Shown here piece after piece: positions 25,537 to 32,973 of a stretch of DNA of 64,000 nt (position 1 is its first letter; every line of letters begins with the position of its first letter). A model generated the notes under the pieces. The model had not been told where the DNA came from, ran no database searches, and saw only the letters and a list, made by a program, of their open reading frames with translations. Where the stretch lies: contig JAHBYC010000006.1 of assembly GCA_019636175.1 (NCBI GenBank), positions 36,357-100,356 of the forward strand, given 5' to 3'. The translations under genes were made by a program, and so were the position numbers. The stretch comes from Caulobacter sp. GTDB lineage: Bacteria; Pseudomonadota; Alphaproteobacteria; Caulobacterales; Caulobacteraceae.

Positions 25537-25953
25537 ATGAAAAAGCTGATTATCGCCGCTACGGCCACCGCCGCTCTGATGGCCGCCATGCCCGCCGCCG
25601 CCCAGACCTATGGCCATAGCCGGGACGGCTATCGTGGCGACCGCGCCGCCCAGGTCTACCGTGGTGGTCCCGCCGCCCGCGCCGAACGCCGTGACGACCG
25701 TCGCGACTTCAGGCAGCTGCGCCGGATCAATGAGCGTCAGGCCCAGATCGCCTATCGCATCGATGTCGGCCTGCGCCAGCGCGCCCTGAGCTACCAGGAA
25801 GCCCGCATCCTGCGGACCAAGCTGGCCCAGATCGAGCGTCTGGAACGTCGCTACGCCCGTTCCAACCGTGACCTGACCAACGCCGAGGCCCGGAACCTCA
25901 ACATCCGCCTCGACCAACTGAACCACGAGCTTCGCTATCGTCTCCGCGCGTAA
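25537..25953 (+). CDS. Small basic exported protein
   Basis: Unrecognised 138-residue protein with a clear signal peptide (MKKLIIAATATAALMAAMPAAA, cleavage near residue 22). The mature part is very rich in arginine, first as a flexible Tyr/Gly/Arg stretch, then as long amphipathic helices with paired arginines (QLRRINERQAQIAYRIDVGL). AAGAGGAG lies upstream of the ATG and a strong terminator follows, so it is probably a well-expressed single-gene unit. It could bind acidic polymers such as DNA, LPS or teichoic-like material in the periplasm, but that is speculation. Confidence 0.75.
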   Translation: MKKLIIAATATAALMAAMPAAAQTYGHSRDGYRGDRAAQVYRGGPAARAERRDDRRDFRQLRRINERQAQIAYRIDVGLRQRALSYQEARILRTKLAQIERLERRYARSNRDLTNAEARNLNIRLDQLNHELRYRLRA

Positions 25954-25976
25954 CTGCTGAGGCGACAGTCTGAAGG

Positions 25977-26007
25977 AAGGGGGCGGCCTCCGGGCCGCCC
26001 CCTTTTT
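25977..26007 (+). terminator. Rho-independent terminator
   Basis: A perfect 12-bp stem, AAGGGGGCGGCC (25977-25988) with GGCCGCCCCCTT (25993-26004), a four-base loop TCCG and a following T run. It lies 24 bases after the small basic exported protein and also faces the xth 3' end on the other strand, where the A/T-flanked stem could serve in reverse. Confidence 0.9.
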
Positions 26008-26019
26008 CGTGTCCGGACT

Positions 26020-26820
26020 TCAGAGATCGAGCGTGATCACCACCGGCACATGGTCAGAGGGCTTCTCCCAGCCCCGGACGTCGCGGCAGATCTCCACGCC
26101 CGTCAGACGGTCCGCCGCCTGGGCCGACAGCAGGTGGTGGTCGATGCGAATGCCGTGGTTTCGCTGCCAGGCGCCGGCCTGGTAGTCCCAGAAGGTGTAG
26201 CCGCCGGGGGCGCCGTTGATCTGCATGTAGGCGTCGGTCAGGCCGAGGTTCTTCAGGGCGCGGAACGCGCCCCGGCTTTCCGGCTGGAACAGGGCGTCGT
26301 CCAGCCAGCCCTCTGGCTTGTCGGCGTCCGCCGGTTCGGGGATCACATTGTAATCGCCGCACAGCACCAGCGGCTCCTCGTAGGCCAGCAGCTCGCGGGC
26401 GTGGGCGTTCAGGCGCGCCATCCAGTCCAGCTTGTAGGTGAACTTGCCGGTTCCCACCGGGTTGCCATTGGGCAGGTACAGTCCGCCCACCCGCACCGGC
26501 CGGGGCCCCGAGACAAGGGCCTCGATGTAGCGGGCATGGTCGTCCGCCTCGCCGTCGAGGCCCGCGCCTTCGTGGCCGGGCAGGCCGCGCCGGACGTCCT
26601 CGAGGGGCGTCTTCGACAGCAGGGCGACACCGTTGTAGGTCTTCTGGCCGTGGGTCTCGACGTTGTAGCCCAGACCCTCGAACGCCTCGCGGGGAAACTT
26701 CTCGTCGACGCACTTGATCTCCTGCAGGCAGGCGACGTCGGGCGCCGCCTCCTCGAACCACTGCAATACAGTTGGCAGGCGAGCGTTGATTGAGTTCACA
26801 TTCCAGGTGGCGATACGCAT
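26020..26820 (-). CDS. xth: Exodeoxyribonuclease III
   Basis: AP endonuclease/3'-phosphatase of base-excision repair, exonuclease III family. The metal and catalytic motifs appear in order: NVNSINARL at the N terminus, LQEIKC (Glu), GDYNVIPE, the substrate motif TFWDYQAGAWQRN, RIDHHLLS and SDHVPV near the end. Length 266 is typical. It is transcribed alone and divergently from the small membrane protein at 26857. Confidence 0.95.
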   Translation of the reverse strand: MRIATWNVNSINARLPTVLQWFEEAAPDVACLQEIKCVDEKFPREAFEGLGYNVETHGQKTYNGVALLSKTPLEDVRRGLPGHEGAGLDGEADDHARYIEALVSGPRPVRVGGLYLPNGNPVGTGKFTYKLDWMARLNAHARELLAYEEPLVLCGDYNVIPEPADADKPEGWLDDALFQPESRGAFRALKNLGLTDAYMQINGAPGGYTFWDYQAGAWQRNHGIRIDHHLLSAQAADRLTGVEICRDVRGWEKPSDHVPVVITLDL

Positions 26821-26856
26821 TGACGGCTCCGAAGGGAGGCGGGAAGGCTAGAACCC

Positions 26857-27195
26857 ATGACCGAGGGGCTCAAGGGGCGAGAGCGACGGGAGAAGGGTCG
26901 GCGGGCGATGCTGCTCGGCGTCCTTACTGTCGGCTGGCTGGGTCTAATACCGTTCGGGGCCGTCGGCGCGCTGTTTTCGCCGCTGGTGTTCGATCACCGT
27001 CCCAATCTGCTCAATCCCGTCGCCTGGCTGGGCTTCCTGCTTCTCGTCGGCTTCTGGATCATCTGCATCCTCGCCCCCTTCGCCGCCTGGGTGGCCTGGA
27101 AGCGGGAGCAGGAGCCCCATGCCTGGATCGCCATCGCCGTGCCGGCGGCCTGGCTGATGGCGATGGCCCTGGCCCTTCAGTTCGTTCCCTTCTGA
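26857..27195 (+). CDS. Small three-helix membrane protein
   Basis: Unrecognised 112-residue protein. A basic N terminus (GLKGRERREKGRR) precedes three hydrophobic segments at about residues 26-50, 54-80 and 88-110, so it is an inner-membrane protein with a cytoplasmic N terminus. There is no known motif. Its 3' end overlaps the convergent alpha/beta hydrolase gene by 19 bases, which is compact but allowed. The ATG at 26857 is the only reasonable start. Confidence 0.6.
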   Translation: MTEGLKGRERREKGRRAMLLGVLTVGWLGLIPFGAVGALFSPLVFDHRPNLLNPVAWLGFLLLVGFWIICILAPFAAWVAWKREQEPHAWIAIAVPAAWLMAMALALQFVPF

Positions 27196-28163
27196 GCCTT
27201 GATGAAGCCGGCGACGGCCTCGACCACGCCCGGAGCCAGCGGCAGGGACGCATCGCCGTAGGTGGCGACGTTGGCCGCCCGGTCCGCCGGCGCGATCTTC
27301 AGCAGGTGATTGACGCCGTCCAGCACCACCAACCTCGCGGCCGGCTGGGCCGCCTTCAGCCGATTGGCGTCCTCCACACTGACCTGGATGTCGGTCGATC
27401 CCTGCAGGATCAGCACCGGCCCCTTGTAGGCGGCGACCAGATCGGCGGGATCATAGGCCATCTCGGCCCGCCAGAAGCCCTGAAGGCTCTTGTGAAACAG
27501 CGGCAACAGGGCCGGCGCCATGCCGGTGGTGTCGACCTCCTTGCCCGCCTCCAGCGCCTCGATCGCCGCCAGGGCCTGGGGCAGCAGGGCGGCATTGGCC
27601 GGGTTGGACCTGAGTTGCTCGCGCAGCACATCCCCGATCGGCCGTCCGGCCCCCGACAGCAGGATCAGGCCGCAGACGCCGGTATTGTCCTGTCCGGCGA
27701 TCAGAGCCACCAGGACGCCTTCGCTGTGGCCCGCCAGCCAGGCGCAGGGCGCGCCGGTCTCCGCCCGGGCCTTGGCCGCCCAGGCCAGGGCGTCGGCGGC
27801 GAGCACGTCCACGGTCACCGCATTGGGATCGGCGGCCGCGGGGCCGCTGGCGAACATCCCCCGCTTGTCGACCCGGATCGAGGCGATCCCCTGGTCGGCC
27901 AAGCCCTCGGCCAGCAGCCGATAGGTGGCGCCCTTGACGCCCAGCGGGCTGTTGCCGTCCCGGTCGGTGGGGCCGGAGCCGGCCAGGATCACCACCACCG
28001 GACCACCCCGGACGCCCGCCGGGCTCAGCAGCGTTCCCTTCAGCGGCGCGGCGCCCCCGGGAATCTCCACGGCGCTTTCCACCGGCGGCGCGGCCATGGC
28101 CTGGCTTGCGATAGGGAAGGGGAGGGCGATGGCCGCGAGGGCGGCCAGGTGCAGAGGTTTCAT
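27177..28163 (-). CDS. Exported alpha/beta hydrolase
   Basis: Serine hydrolase of the alpha/beta fold with a signal peptide (residues 1-26, ending ASQAMAA). The nucleophile elbow is GHSEG; the oxyanion region is ILAGSGPTDRDGNSP; the late acid and histidine lie in QGSTDIQVSVED and LDGVNHLLK. Length 328. The substrate is unknown. The frame stays open up to 28901, but that part overlaps the SdpI-like gene and looks noncoding in this phase; the ATG at 28163 supplies the signal peptide. It lies 20 bases after the SdpI-like gene and may share its transcript. Confidence 0.82.
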   Translation of the reverse strand: MKPLHLAALAAIALPFPIASQAMAAPPVESAVEIPGGAAPLKGTLLSPAGVRGGPVVVILAGSGPTDRDGNSPLGVKGATYRLLAEGLADQGIASIRVDKRGMFASGPAAADPNAVTVDVLAADALAWAAKARAETGAPCAWLAGHSEGVLVALIAGQDNTGVCGLILLSGAGRPIGDVLREQLRSNPANAALLPQALAAIEALEAGKEVDTTGMAPALLPLFHKSLQGFWRAEMAYDPADLVAAYKGPVLILQGSTDIQVSVEDANRLKAAQPAARLVVLDGVNHLLKIAPADRAANVATYGDASLPLAPGVVEAVAGFIKAQKGTN

Positions 28164-28183
28164 GGCTTTTCCTTTTGGGCTGT

Positions 28184-28858
28184 CTAGACGGCGCGACGAT
28201 CCGGGTCGGCGCGCCAGACCCGCCAGCTTTCGAAGACGGAGATCGCGCCGATCAGCAAGGCTCCGAACGCCACGGCGCTCACGGCCTGATGCGAGGACAG
28301 GAACGGCATGACGGGCAGGGCGAGCAACCCGCCCCAGAAGAACAGGCGTCCAGCCAGACGGTTCGACCGATCCCAGGCCAGCCGGCTGTTGAGGCTCCAG
28401 GGCGTGCGGACCCCGACCAGGGCGTTGGGCGGCACCTTGCCCATGACCGCGCCGACAAGACCCAGCACGACACAGATCACCGCCCCGGCCAGCTGTCCGC
28501 CCATCGCCGGGTCGAATGACGGGCTGGCCAGCGTCAGCGGAAGCAGGGTCAGAAGCCCCATGATCGCCAGGCAGACGCCCTGCGCCAGCGACAGGCCCCT
28601 GCGGCGGGCCTCCGAAGGGGCGTTGGTTCTCAGGCTGAAGGAGATGGCCCCGACGAGCAGCACGGTGATACCCGCAAGGAGCAGGATAAACCACGCCGCC
28701 TCGGTGCGGTCGCCCCAGCGGTCGACGACGCCCTGGTAATTGAAGTGCATCGGCACCGGCGCGGTCGAGCCCTGCGTCGCCGTAAAGCCGGCCGCCGCCA
28801 GTTGCAGCGCGATGACGGCCATCGCGGCCGTTTCGATGCGGGTGGGCTTGAGGTTCAT
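28184..28858 (-). CDS. SdpI family membrane protein
   Basis: Multi-pass membrane protein of the SdpI/DUF1648 family; in Bacillus SdpI gives immunity to the SdpC killing peptide and sequesters the repressor SdpR. The DUF1648 signature is visible as MHFNYQGVVDRWGDR near residue 37, followed by six further hydrophobic segments and the late motif VGVRTPWSLNSRLAW. Length 224 is typical. The ATG overlaps the regulator stop by four bases. No SdpC-like toxin gene is present here, so the pair may serve sensing or immunity to foreign peptides. Confidence 0.85.
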   Translation of the reverse strand: MNLKPTRIETAAMAVIALQLAAAGFTATQGSTAPVPMHFNYQGVVDRWGDRTEAAWFILLLAGITVLLVGAISFSLRTNAPSEARRRGLSLAQGVCLAIMGLLTLLPLTLASPSFDPAMGGQLAGAVICVVLGLVGAVMGKVPPNALVGVRTPWSLNSRLAWDRSNRLAGRLFFWGGLLALPVMPFLSSHQAVSAVAFGALLIGAISVFESWRVWRADPDRRAV

Positions 28859-29157
28859 GGAGCGGATCCCTCGGTCTTTGTTGCGGCCGGGTCGGTCTCA
28901 CCGGTTCCCAGCAGGTCCATGAGGAAGGCCAGCGCCTCCTCCACGGCGGAGATGTTCAGCCGATAGATGATCGAGGCGCCGTCCCGTTCCGATTCCACCA
29001 GCCCCGCGTCGCGCAGGGTGGTCAGATGGCCGGTGATGGTCGGCCAGGTCATGTCGAAGGCGGCGGCGATGTCGCCGGACGACTTCGGCCCCGGGCGCAG
29101 CATCTCGATGATCTGCCGGCGGGCGGGATGGGACAGGGCTTTGAACAGGCTGTTCAT
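28855..29157 (-). CDS. ArsR/SdpR family transcriptional regulator
   Basis: Winged-helix regulator of 100 residues. The core is LFKALSHPARRQIIEMLRPG, then SGDIAAAFDMTWPTITGHLTTLRDAGLV, the recognition helix and wing, with no ArsR-type metal-binding cysteines. That and the adjacent SdpI gene point to the SdpR autorepressor subgroup. It is the first gene of the sdpR-sdpI-hydrolase run. Palindromic sequences just upstream of its ATG are the probable operator, implying autorepression. Confidence 0.88.
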   Translation of the reverse strand: MNSLFKALSHPARRQIIEMLRPGPKSSGDIAAAFDMTWPTITGHLTTLRDAGLVESERDGASIIYRLNISAVEEALAFLMDLLGTGETDPAATKTEGSAP

Positions 29158-29166
29158 GAGGAAAAA

Positions 29167-29220
29167 CCCTAATTAGGGAAATTCCAAATCGCAAGAGGAA
29201 TTAGCTGATGGGCTAATTCC
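29167..29220 (-). promoter_or_regulatory. Operator palindromes upstream of SdpR-like regulator
   Basis: An AT-rich island in GC-rich DNA contains CCCTAATTAGGG (29167-29178, a perfect palindrome), GGAAATTCC (29177-29185) and the inverted repeat GGAATTAGC (29197-29205) / GCTAATTCC (29212-29220). All share the core TAATT or GGAATT. They lie 10-63 bases upstream of the regulator ATG, where repressor binding would block transcription. Confidence 0.65.
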
Positions 29221-29315
29221 AGGGTCGGATCTCCCCGGGGCGCCGTGTGGAAGGCTTCTGCAATCGGCCGACTTGCGCCTAGACTGCGCCGAGGGCTGAG
29301 GGGGTGATGTTGCAG

Positions 29316-30539
29316 ATGCCGTTGATGTCTCCGACCGGTCGTTCGGCGCCGGCGCGCAGGGCCTGCGCCGGCCACCCGAAGCGACGCGCGCCAGGGCGGC
29401 TCCCGTCGGCGGGCCTGGTCCTGGCCCTCCTGCTGCCTTCCATCGGTTTGCTGGCGGCCTGCGACCGGACGCCCGCCCGCGATCCGTCAGGGTCTTCGGC
29501 GCCCCCGACGCCCGCTTCTGCGCCGATGGAGAAGATTTCAGGCGGCGAGGCGGTGTTCGCCGCCGCCTGTTCGACCTGCCACCAGCCGAACGGGGTCGGC
29601 GTTCGCGGCGCGGTCCCGCCCCTCAACGACCCGGCCTTCATGGAGCCGGCGGTGCTGACCGCGGTCATTCTTCGCGGCGTGGAGGGACCGATCCGGGTCG
29701 GCCGGGAGACCTTTGACGGCGCCATGCCGGGCTTCGCCGGCCAGCTGACCGATCAGGACATCGCCAATGTCGCCTCCTACGTCCGCCGCACCTGGGGCGG
29801 CGCCGACGCCGGCGTCGATCCCGGCGCGGTCGCCCGGGCCCGAGCGCAGGCGGCGGGGGCAGGGCCGTGGCGGGGCGGCCGGGACCTGACGCGCGTCTCG
29901 CCGGCCCTACTGCCTCAACCGGCGTGGTCCGGTCCCGCGCCCCTGCCGGTGGACGGCGCGGTGCTCGCCCTCATCAACGAGGGCAGGGGCGAGGCGCTGG
30001 CCTGTTCGTCCTGCCATGGTCCCCAGGGCCAGGGCGGCGATCCCATTCCGCGCCTTGCCGGTCTGCCGGCCGACTACATCGCCGCCCAGCTGGACGCCTT
30101 CGCCGCTGGGCGACGGCGCAATGACCAGATGTCGGGGGTAGCCAGGGCGCTGGGTCCGACCGAACGGCGGGCGCTGGCTGACTACTATTCCCGCCTCGCC
30201 GCGCCCTCCACCGCCACGCCCAGCCTGGACGGCGACCGCGCCCTCGGGGAGCGCCTGGCGCTGCGGGGGGACTGGTCGCGCGACATTCCCGCCTGTTTCG
30301 CCTGCCATGGCCCGTCCGGCTTCGGCGGCGGACCGCGCCTGCCCGCGCTGGCGGCTCAGCATCCCGGCTACACCGCCGCCCAGCTTTCGGCCTGGGCCAG
30401 CGGCCAGCGAACCGGCGACCCGGGCGGCCTGATGGGCGAGGTCGCCGGCCGACTGTCCGAACAGGATCGCCGCGCCATCGCCGACTATCTGGCGGGCCTG
30501 CCCTCCAGTCCGGCCACCGTCCCCAGAAACAGGCGCTAG
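29316..30539 (+). CDS. Triheme cytochrome c lipoprotein
   Basis: Periplasmic electron carrier with three c-type haem sites: CSTCH (about residues 85-89), CSSCH (230-234) and CFACH (327-331). The N-terminal part has a hydrophobic helix ending in the lipobox LLAAC (Cys about 49), so it is probably anchored in a membrane. Likely methionine ligands are in DGAMPGF, NDQMSG and GGLMGE. Three cytochrome domains in tandem make about 400 residues. The start is uncertain: GTG/ATG at 29304/29307 are possible, but the GAGGGGG spacing favours 29316. It is followed three bases later by the TsdA-like gene, for which it is the likely electron acceptor. Confidence 0.82.
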   Translation: MPLMSPTGRSAPARRACAGHPKRRAPGRLPSAGLVLALLLPSIGLLAACDRTPARDPSGSSAPPTPASAPMEKISGGEAVFAAACSTCHQPNGVGVRGAVPPLNDPAFMEPAVLTAVILRGVEGPIRVGRETFDGAMPGFAGQLTDQDIANVASYVRRTWGGADAGVDPGAVARARAQAAGAGPWRGGRDLTRVSPALLPQPAWSGPAPLPVDGAVLALINEGRGEALACSSCHGPQGQGGDPIPRLAGLPADYIAAQLDAFAAGRRRNDQMSGVARALGPTERRALADYYSRLAAPSTATPSLDGDRALGERLALRGDWSRDIPACFACHGPSGFGGGPRLPALAAQHPGYTAAQLSAWASGQRTGDPGGLMGEVAGRLSEQDRRAIADYLAGLPSSPATVPRNRR

Positions 30540-30542
30540 ACC

Positions 30543-31556
30543 ATGTCCGACCCTTCCGAGACGCCCCGGGAACGGACCGTCCCCGCCTCGCCGCCATCGC
30601 GCGGCCTGATCCGTGATCTCTTGCTTGCAGCGGCGGGCGGCCTCGCCGTGCTGATCCTCGGCCTGCTGGCCGTCAGCCTCGGCTGGATCGACGGCAGGCG
30701 GGAACGGACCTCTCCATCGGCGGACGCGGCCCGGCCGGTCGCCTATTTCCAGCCGCCGCCGCCGTCGGCCATTCCGGATGGACCCGATGGCGATGCGATC
30801 CGGCGCGGCGAGGCGCTGTTCATGAACACCCCGGCCAACGCCGCGGCCTTCACCGGCAACAGCCTCTCCTGCGTCAACTGTCACCTCGATGGCGGGCGAC
30901 GGGCAAACGCCTCGCCGATGTGGTCGGCCTGGGGCCTCTATCCGATGTTCCGGGCCAAGAACGGGCGGATCAACACCATGGAAGACCGGATCATGGGCTG
31001 CTTCACCTTCTCGATGAACGCCCAGGCCTCGTCGTCCGGCGGCCCGCCCCCCGCCGGTCACGATGTCTACCGCGACCTGCAGGCCTATATGCACTTCCTG
31101 GCCACCGCCGCCCCATCCGGGGTCGAGATGCCCGGCGGCGGCTATCCGAAGGTGGCGCAGCCGGCGCAGGGGTTTGATCCCGTGCGCGGGGCCAGGGTCT
31201 TTGCGGCCAACTGCGCGCTCTGCCATGGCGAGGATGGCCAGGGCCGGGTCAACGCCAACGGCCAGCCGGTCTTCCCGCCGCTCTGGGGCCCGCAGTCCTA
31301 CAACTGGGGCGCCGGTATGGCCCGGATCAACACCGCCGCCGCCTTCATCAAGACCAACATGCCCCTGGGCCAGACCGGGCGGCTGAGCGACCAGGAGGCC
31401 TGGGACGTGGCCGCCTTCATCAACAGCCACGAGCGACCGAAGGATCCCCGCCAGACCGGCTCGGTGGAAGACAACGCCCGGCGCAATCACACTGGCGGAA
31501 AGACCTACTACGGCCAGGTCGTGAACGGTCGTCTTCTCGGCGGCGGCGTGCGCTGA
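30543..31556 (+). CDS. TsdA-like diheme cytochrome c (putative thiosulfate dehydrogenase)
   Basis: Membrane-anchored diheme cytochrome (helix at about residues 24-47). Haem sites are CVNCH (110-114) and CALCH (224-228). The N-terminal domain has features known for TsdA: SLSCVNCHLDGGRR, then RINTMEDRIMGCF, where Cys153 matches the unusual cysteine haem ligand of the catalytic haem; TNMPLG (Met273) can ligate haem 2. TsdA enzymes join two thiosulfates to tetrathionate or run in reverse. Length 337. Together with the preceding triheme lipoprotein it forms a two-gene redox module. Substrate assignment is inferred from the motif pattern. Confidence 0.75.
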   Translation: MSDPSETPRERTVPASPPSRGLIRDLLLAAAGGLAVLILGLLAVSLGWIDGRRERTSPSADAARPVAYFQPPPPSAIPDGPDGDAIRRGEALFMNTPANAAAFTGNSLSCVNCHLDGGRRANASPMWSAWGLYPMFRAKNGRINTMEDRIMGCFTFSMNAQASSSGGPPPAGHDVYRDLQAYMHFLATAAPSGVEMPGGGYPKVAQPAQGFDPVRGARVFAANCALCHGEDGQGRVNANGQPVFPPLWGPQSYNWGAGMARINTAAAFIKTNMPLGQTGRLSDQEAWDVAAFINSHERPKDPRQTGSVEDNARRNHTGGKTYYGQVVNGRLLGGGVR

Positions 31557-31614
31557 AAGGGAGATGCTGCGGACGGGGTCCGTCGACACTCGACAACACC
31601 CATGTCTTCCGCTC

Positions 31615-31641
31615 TTTCCGGCGAAGGCCGGGATCCAGTGG
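31615..31641. repeat. Dispersed PAKAGIQ-type palindromic repeat
   Basis: The sequence TTTCCGGCGAAGGCCGGGAT followed by CCAGTGG contains the hairpin CCGGC-GAAG-GCCGG and translates in one frame as FPAKAGIQW. This is the hallmark of a small palindromic repeat scattered through many proteobacterial genomes. It lies between the TsdA-like gene and the convergent pentapeptide/VOC gene and may help end transcription. Confidence 0.65.
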
Positions 31642-31708
31642 CGGCCGCCTTGTCCGCCAATCTGCCCTGCGAGACAGGCGTCCAGGCGGATCATCCGCTT
31701 AACATTGA

Positions 31709-32338
31709 TTATTCCTGGTCCTGGGCGTCCCCGGCGAAGGCGATCAGGTTTCCGGCCGGATCCTCGACGATGAAGGTCATCGCGCCCCAGGGCTCGCGTC
31801 GAAGCGGCTGGGAAAAGGTCAGGCCGGCGGCGGAATAGGCCTCGAACAGCTTGCGGGCGTCGCGAAGGGTCAGGGTCGCGGCCAGGGCGTCCGGCTCACG
31901 GCCGCGAAAGTCGGCCTTCAGGACGGGCCCGGCGACCTTTCGAAGATTCAGTCGCCATCCGCCCCGCCGGACCTGGGCGTAGGTCGCCGGCTGGCCATGA
32001 GTGAAGGCGACGAAGAAGCCCAGTCGCTCGACATAGAAGGCCAGGGCGGCATCGAGGTCGGCAACGAACAGCTGCGGCTCGGCGACCATCGGGCCGGCCT
32101 CCTCGGCGGCGATCAGGGCGCTGACGTCGTGACCCATGATCGTCAGTCCGGCGATGTTGGCGTCGCTGATCTCGACCCCGGACAGATCGACATTGGTCAA
32201 GCGGGCGTCCCGCAAGGTGGCGTTGCTGAAGGTCGCGGTGGCCAGATTGACGTCCTCGAACCGGGCTCCGGCCAGGGCGCAGTCGGTGAATCGGGCGCCG
32301 TTGAGGGCCCGGTCGTGGAAATGGTCCGTCTCGCTCAT
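31709..32338 (-). CDS. Pentapeptide-repeat/VOC domain fusion protein
   Basis: Two modules in 209 residues. Residues about 8-65 are pentapeptide repeats of the A(D/N)LXX type (ARFTD, ARFED, ATFSN, ARLTN, DLSGV, DANIA), which form a right-handed quadrilateral helix. Residues about 85-205 are a VOC fold (glyoxalase/bleomycin-resistance type), with LFVADLDAALAFYVERLGF and a late VEDPAGNLIAF strand. VOC proteins bind metals or small toxic molecules; pentapeptide proteins often mimic DNA. The combination suggests a protective or resistance role, but substrate is unknown. It lies 35 bases after a MarR regulator and is probably controlled by it. Confidence 0.8.
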   Translation of the reverse strand: MSETDHFHDRALNGARFTDCALAGARFEDVNLATATFSNATLRDARLTNVDLSGVEISDANIAGLTIMGHDVSALIAAEEAGPMVAEPQLFVADLDAALAFYVERLGFFVAFTHGQPATYAQVRRGGWRLNLRKVAGPVLKADFRGREPDALAATLTLRDARKLFEAYSAAGLTFSQPLRREPWGAMTFIVEDPAGNLIAFAGDAQDQE

Positions 32339-32373
32339 GGTCTGGTCCCTGGGTTGCGGTTCGGGGGATGGGG

Positions 32374-32850
32374 TCAGGCGGGGTCGGCCTTTTCGGCCGC
32401 CCGGGCCCGATCGATGTCGACAAGCGCGGCCAGGGTCCGGCGCGTCGCGGCGACGTCCGCCTCGCCGACAACGGACAGCAGACGGGCGTCGATGGCGTCC
32501 CGCGCCGTGGCCTGGATCTCCGCGCAGCGGCGGCCCCGCTCGGTCAGGGTGATGATCAACTGGCGCCGGTCGCGATGATCAGGCGTCCGGGCCAGATAGC
32601 CGCGGGTCACCAGGGTGTCGACCAGCTGGCCGGCTCCCTGTCGGGTGATGCCCAGTTCGCCGACCAGCCGGCTGATCGGCGCCCCCTCGGCGCCCAGCGC
32701 CAGGCCGCCGAGGATGTAGAGGCCATTGGCGGGAATGTCGTCAAAGCCTTCCCGCGCCAGCGCCTCCCGCATGGCGCGGCCATAGGTCTTGCGGGCATGC
32801 CGCAACAGGGCGGGCAGGACGACGGCGTCGCTCCAGGGCTGGTCGGTCAT
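32374..32850 (-). CDS. MarR family transcriptional regulator
   Basis: Winged-helix regulator of 158 residues. The core shows the MarR pattern: ISRLVGELGITRQGAGQLVDTLVTRGYLAR, here split as ISRLVGELGITRQGAG and QLVDTLVTRGYLAR, then the wing DHRDRRQLIITLTERG. These proteins usually repress their own and neighbouring genes and release DNA on binding small phenolic or toxic compounds. It heads a two-gene run with the pentapeptide/VOC protein and is divergent from the YciI gene. A palindrome lies in the divergent promoter region. Confidence 0.9.
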   Translation of the reverse strand: MTDQPWSDAVVLPALLRHARKTYGRAMREALAREGFDDIPANGLYILGGLALGAEGAPISRLVGELGITRQGAGQLVDTLVTRGYLARTPDHRDRRQLIITLTERGRRCAEIQATARDAIDARLLSVVGEADVAATRRTLAALVDIDRARAAEKADPA

Positions 32851-32889
32851 GCGAAACGACTAGCGGAGGCCGACGAAAATGTAAAGTGG

Positions 32890-32902
32890 ATTGACTATCA
32901 AT
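32890..32902. promoter_or_regulatory. Probable MarR operator
   Basis: ATTGA-CTA-TCAAT is a perfect inverted repeat with a three-base spacer, inside a local AT-rich patch (32880-32918) between the divergent MarR and YciI genes. It is 40 bases upstream of the MarR ATG. The shape fits typical MarR-type operators and the position allows control of both directions. Confidence 0.55.
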
Positions 32903-32973
32903 GTAATTTCATGATTTCGTCCTCATCGTCGGCCTAAGGGCCGCGGACGGCGGCAGGTCAACGGAAGGGGCCT

